From Inia geoffrensis (lineage: Eukaryota; Chordata; Mammalia; Artiodactyla; Iniidae), in assembly GCA_036417435.1 (NCBI GenBank), contig CM070905.1, positions 65,489,092 to 65,553,091 on the forward strand: DNA of 64,000 bases, read 5' to 3'. This document shows, in pieces, positions 59,427 to 64,000 of this stretch. The notes under the pieces were generated by a model. That model searched no databases. It was not told where the DNA came from and was given only the letters and a program-made list of their open reading frames with translations. The stretch's first letter is position 1. Each line of letters begins with the position of its first letter. Both the position numbers and the translations under genes were made by a program.

Positions 59427-60110
59427 GGAATATTACTCAGCCATAAAAAAGAACAAAATAATGTTATCTGCAGCAACATGGATGGACCTAGAAATTGTCA
59501 TACTGAGTGAAGTCAGACAAAGAAAGACAAATATCATATGATACCACTTATGTGCGGAATCTAAAAAACAAAATGATACAAATGAACTTATTTACAAAAC
59601 AGAAATAGAGTCACAGATGTAGAAAACAAACTTACGGTTACTGGGGGGAAGGGGAGGGGAGGGATAAACTGGGAGATTGGGACTGACATATACACATTAC
59701 TATATATAAAATAGATAACTAATAATGACCCACTGTATAGCACAGGGTACTCTACTCAGTACTCTGTAATGACCTATATGGGAAAAGAATCTAAAAAAGA
59801 GTGCGTATATGTATAACTGATTCACTTTACTGTACACCTGAAACTAACACAACATTGTAAATCAACTATACTCCCAATAAAAATTTTAAAAAATAGGTAA
59901 ACAACAAGGTCTTACCGTATAGCACAGGGAACTATACTCAATATCTTATAATAAGTAATAATGGAAAAGAATCTGAAAAAGTATATATAATCATATATAT
60001 ATATATATGTATCATTCAGTTATATATCTATAACTGAGTCACTTTGCTGTACAGCTGAAACTAAAACAACATTGTAAATCAACTCTACTTTAATAAAAAA
60101 TAATAATATT
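58970..60110 (+). mobile_element. 5'-truncated L1 with two 3' UTR tails
   Basis: This plus-strand L1 starts in the C-terminal ORF2 region ('gatgctcaacatcgctaatt') and runs to a first 3' UTR end at about 59885 ('cccaataaaaattttaaa'). It is followed by a second copy of the terminal about 200 bp at about 59895-60110, with 'gtatagcacagggaactata' and 'tgctgtacagctgaaactaa'. ORF2 is broken. A CA tract interrupts it at 59381-59423. Confidence 0.88.
59381..59423. repeat. (CA)n microsatellite inside L1
   Basis: This pure CA tract of 43 bp lies directly before 'aatggaatattactcagcca' in the L1. It probably expanded from a short CA/TA stretch present at this place in L1 elements. Confidence 0.97.
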
Positions 60111-61539
60111 AAGCAATCGATGCCATCTGTTCCTTCCCCATATTAAACATTTAATCTTCACAGCAACCAAATAATTAGCATAGTGCCTTAATAAACACAA
60201 TCAATACTCTCACTGTCATCATATCATCATCATATCATCATCATTATGGTATCGTTTCCTTCTAGAGTGGGCATTTGGCTCTTAAGTGTAGGTATTTGTT
60301 GTAAGTATTTCGTTAGACTTCATATTGTTGGAGAAATTTCAGTGTGTCTAGCCTATTAATATCTTTTTGCATCATAAAATTATTATCTAGTATGTTTTAT
60401 CCTTTCTAGCCTAATATCACTCACATATTTAACAGCACACCATCTATGACTTTGTCAAAGGCACCAACATACAAAATGAATTTTATTATCTTCTCTGGGT
60501 AATAATTCCTTTGTCATTATTACCTTTGTCTAAGTAATCAAGCCAGTGTCATTCACCTTTCCCATTAGCAAACTGGGAAATAAATAAGAATGATACAAAG
60601 GGAGATAGGTTTGAAATACTCAGGGATTTTCAGATGTTTCCTTCAGTTTTAAAAGTTTAGTCATTCTCATGCCTCACTGAACAATATCAAGTTAGCAACA
60701 TAATTTTTATTGAGTTTTATGTTTGTGAAGATTATCCTTCATTCTAAAAATACTGGAGAAAATTCTGGGCATTTTTGATTATCCAATAAAATTTTGTATC
60801 AAATGCTATTTAATCAATCCAACCATTAAATCTTCTGGATAGTTTTGACACTGCACACATATATAACTTAAGTCAATCTCAGGTTATTTCTTATGTTAAA
60901 ATAAAATTTTCAGCTGCACTTTGTATATAAAGATGGCATTACTGCCTGGGAAATACAACGTGTGATCTGTTCAGGTATTTTCCAGCAGTGGTAAATGTTT
61001 GGACTGAGTAATTCACACTCTTAGTTTGATCATGGCAGAAAACTTATAACACAGTTGGTTGGTCTTATAATAATAACAAAAACAAAATGACTTTCTGTAA
61101 TAACCTTTAACTCTGACATTTGAAAAGTCATATTTCTAGATTTTTAGTCTTTTTTATTTGGTATTAATTAGGCTGCCTCTAAGAAAACAATGATTTTTTT
61201 TCTCTTGTTCAGTACTTTTACTGAATTGACTGATTTTTATTTAATCCCTTTTAGAAAAGTGTGTATATATATATATATATAATGTATTTTTATGTTAATA
61301 ATTATTCTTAATTTTTAACAGGTATAATAACTTAGTAATATATAAGGGTGTTCAATATCTCTACGCTTTCCCAAACAATATACTCCTTATTATTTCCTCC
61401 TGTCATATATTATTGTTGGTCATTAACTAATTTACAGTGTTTTAATCATGAAAATTATTGTTGTTGCTTCACAGATATTTATACTTATTTAGATTACCCA
61501 TATGCTTACCAAATTCTTTGCACATCTTGAACTCTCTTT
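60111..61539. other. Unassigned AT-rich intronic sequence
   Basis: This stretch contains a small 'catcatat' repeat near 60217-60245 and a TA tract at about 61263-61281. No gene or interspersed repeat was recognised. Confidence 0.4.
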
Positions 61540-62830
61540 CTGGGTTCAATTTCCTTCTTTCTAAACATCATTTAGCAGTACTTTCAGTAAGGGTTTATTA
61601 ATCCTTTCACTTTTGTCTTAATTTTGCCCATAGTTTTCAATGATAGGTAGTTAGATAAATAATTTTAAGTTGACAGGTATTTTCCTTTCAGTACTTTCAA
61701 TATATTATTTTTATTATATTGATCTTCTGTAGCTGTTGAGAATTTCACTGCTAATTTGTTAATTCTTTTGTAATTAATTTTCTCCTTCTCTCTGTTCCTT
61801 TTAATATGTCTCTGGAGTTGATGAGTTGAGAATTCACCACATTGTATATAAAGTGTACATATATTATTATCCTGCTTGCAAATTTTCTTGATCCCGTATA
61901 TCTTGTCTTTCATCAATTCTAGACAATTCTCTCATCTTTTCTGTTGATTCTCTCACTCTGAACCTTCTTGTTTAATTCTTCATGACTGTTATCCTTGCTT
62001 TCATTCTCAACTTCTATTTTCAGTGTTGCATTTTGAATAATTTGCTTACATTTGTCTTTAGTTTACTAATAATTTTTTATCTCAATGTGTATAATCTACC
62101 CATTTGTTTATTTCCAGTTAAATTATTTTTCAGTTCCAGAACTTTTGTTTTTCTTTTTTTAAAATCTGGTCTTTTCAATTGTGACTCATTATATTTAATG
62201 TTTTAATTTTTCCTTTACATCGTAAATAAGTTTTAGCATATGTATTTTATAGTTTGTACCTGCTTTTTCTAATATTTCCAAGTCTAATATTTGCAAATCT
62301 AATATTTAGTCTAATATTTGCAAGTCTAATTTTACTGTTTGTTAGGCATTCTAAATCCTGTTTACAATGAATTATTTTTCCTCATGTAGTTCACAAATTT
62401 GAATGGTGCAGTCTACCTGGGAAAATCCTGCAGCTTAGGTTAAGGTATTCCCATCTTTAGAGTTTTTGCTTTTGCTATGTCAGGCACCTTGCTAATACCA
62501 CTGCCTGACACCATTTCTTATATTAATTTTCAGCTTTGTGGTCTTTGGACTTATGGAAGTACCATACATTTGAAACTTAAACTCATATGAGTATAGGCCC
62601 ATAGCTGGAATTTTTAGGAGAGGTTTGTTTTTGCCCTGATTTAAGGCTGAAGCTGATCTGCTTCCTTGTTATCTCCCTCTATAGGTAAGTTGAATTACTC
62701 TGCTCACTCAATCACTGATGAAGGAACCCTTTGAGGCTGATGAAGTAATGCAGTATTTCGGCTTGTATTCTCTTTCTCTGAGTACAAGTTTATGTCATGC
62801 CCTCAAGTCCCCATAATGTAAACCCTTGTT
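61540..62830 (-). mobile_element. Ancient L1 relic (ORF1 and flank)
   Basis: The sequence resembles reverse-complement ancient L1 around ORF1 and the start of ORF2 ('tttcagtaagggtttattaa', 'ctcatcttttctgttgattc'). It includes imperfect short tandem units 'tctaatatttgcaa' at about 62265-62330. Divergence is high and limits are approximate. Confidence 0.5.
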
Positions 62831-64000
62831 CTGTACCATCCCTACCCAAGGGCAACCACAGAAAGCATCATCTCAGCCTTCATGGTTTGCTTTGGGAAAT
62901 TGCTTAGTTAGTCAAGACCTCAGTTCTGCTCTTAAAAGTATTTAAAACAATATTGTATCCTGAATGTCTAGGTATTTTGTAAAGGATGATTTTCAGCTAT
63001 TCTAGTCTGCCACGTTGCTGGAAATGTAACATAAGTGCAATTAAATAGCCATTTTTAGGTAAATAAAGTAATGTGCATCAAGACATAAGGCCAAGCAGAA
63101 ATGAAAACCAAATTTCCTGATTAACTGTCTGGGGTTCTCTTGAAAGTAGTCTTAAGATGAAAATTCAAAAGATTTTTAAGTTACCTATATAATTAGAAAA
63201 GAGGAAAACAGACACATAAAACTATTCTCTTAAATGAGTGGCCAGCCTGACACAAAGTGTATACATTTTGACTCTGATCATTTGATCTAACAACTAGATC
63301 ATGTGTCCTCTATTCGAAGTCAGAGGTGTGAATAGTTAATTATTCAGGGGTGAAGAATGGTGTCTGTGGATATAGCCCCTAGCTGAAATAGAGAATGTTT
63401 AAGTGTACCTGAAACGCTGAAAAGACAATTTTCAGACAAATTTAAAAGGAAACTGTACTATTTCACAAAGGGGAGAGTAAACATGTCAAACAACAAATGT
63501 TTATTAAACACTGGCTAAGTCAAAGGTACTGTAAGCATTGTTATCATGTTTACACAACTTCAGAGCTGCCTCATTATATTTTTCTTTGACTGCCTCTTTG
63601 GTTGAATACTTCCTGACATGTCATTAGTAAGCTCTTCCTCTACTAAAAATTGTTAAGTTACCTCTGGCGTAGACCAATGACCAGCTTAATCTAATTTTCA
63701 GAATGTAAGTTTTTATTAGCTTGTATCCCAATGGCTGAAACCTCTTGGCATCTCACCTTCCATTTTGTAATCCACTGATCACAGAGAAATTTCCTAGGGA
63801 AACAGCCCTTATCTTCCACAAAATATCCAGAGGACTGATTTCTGAGGAAGGTTTGATTCCTTCAGGGATTTAGGATTTAAAACATAGGAATGTTTTAGTT
63901 ATTCTATAATTATATCACAGTGCTTTTTACAAACCACTACACCAGTGTTGGCTATGTTTCCCAAATGTAGCCATTATGTGATTTAGTTTCTTCTTCATTT
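62831..64000. other. Unassigned intronic sequence
   Basis: No gene or nameable repeat was recognised in the last 1.2 kb. Confidence 0.4.

Overview
The window is mammalian nuclear DNA, almost certainly from a cetacean or a very close cetartiodactyl relative. The main evidence is seven copies of a tRNA-Glu-derived SINE of the CHR type. Each has a pol III A box and B box, a GC-rich body, and the terminal block 'gcggtacgcgggcc' or its complement. No Alu, B1/B2, Bov-B or Bov-A element was recognised. L2, MIR, MER5-like and MaLR-like relics are present, as in any placental genome.

The only host protein-coding sequence I can support is two consecutive internal exons on the minus strand, at 25546-25701 and 24012-24224. 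Both are phase 1 with good splice sites. They encode cysteine-rich thrombospondin type 1 repeat sequence that I recognise as THSD7A, a transmembrane protein of endothelium and podocytes; the paralogue THSD7B is the alternative. The rest of the window then reads as THSD7A intron: at least 24 kb downstream of the second exon and at least 38 kb upstream of the first.

Layout. 1-8 kb: an L1 tail and a degenerate near-full-length L1 carrying two CHR SINEs. 8-24 kb: a 5'-truncated L1, L2, a mariner-type palindrome, CHR SINEs, MIR, LTR-like relics and microsatellites. 24-26 kb: the two exons. 26-31 kb: LTR-like relics and an old L1. 30.9-37.9 kb: a complete, apparently intact L1 of 6,928 bp with a perfect 15-bp target-site duplication, inserted into that old L1. 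38-49 kb: LTR relics, a 79-bp hAT-like miniature element with a perfect 8-bp duplication, MIRs and two opposed CHR SINEs. 49-64 kb: old L1 pieces, L2, MIR with a nested SINE, an L1 with a doubled 3' tail, and long stretches with nothing I recognise.

The item of most interest is the intact L1 at 30938-37865. Both ORFs are open and every catalytic motif checked is present. The 5' end has a YY1-type motif, and the CpG-rich 5' UTR contains six head-to-tail 38-bp units. It lies in the same orientation as the inferred host gene. I found no evidence of a wholly new biological system.
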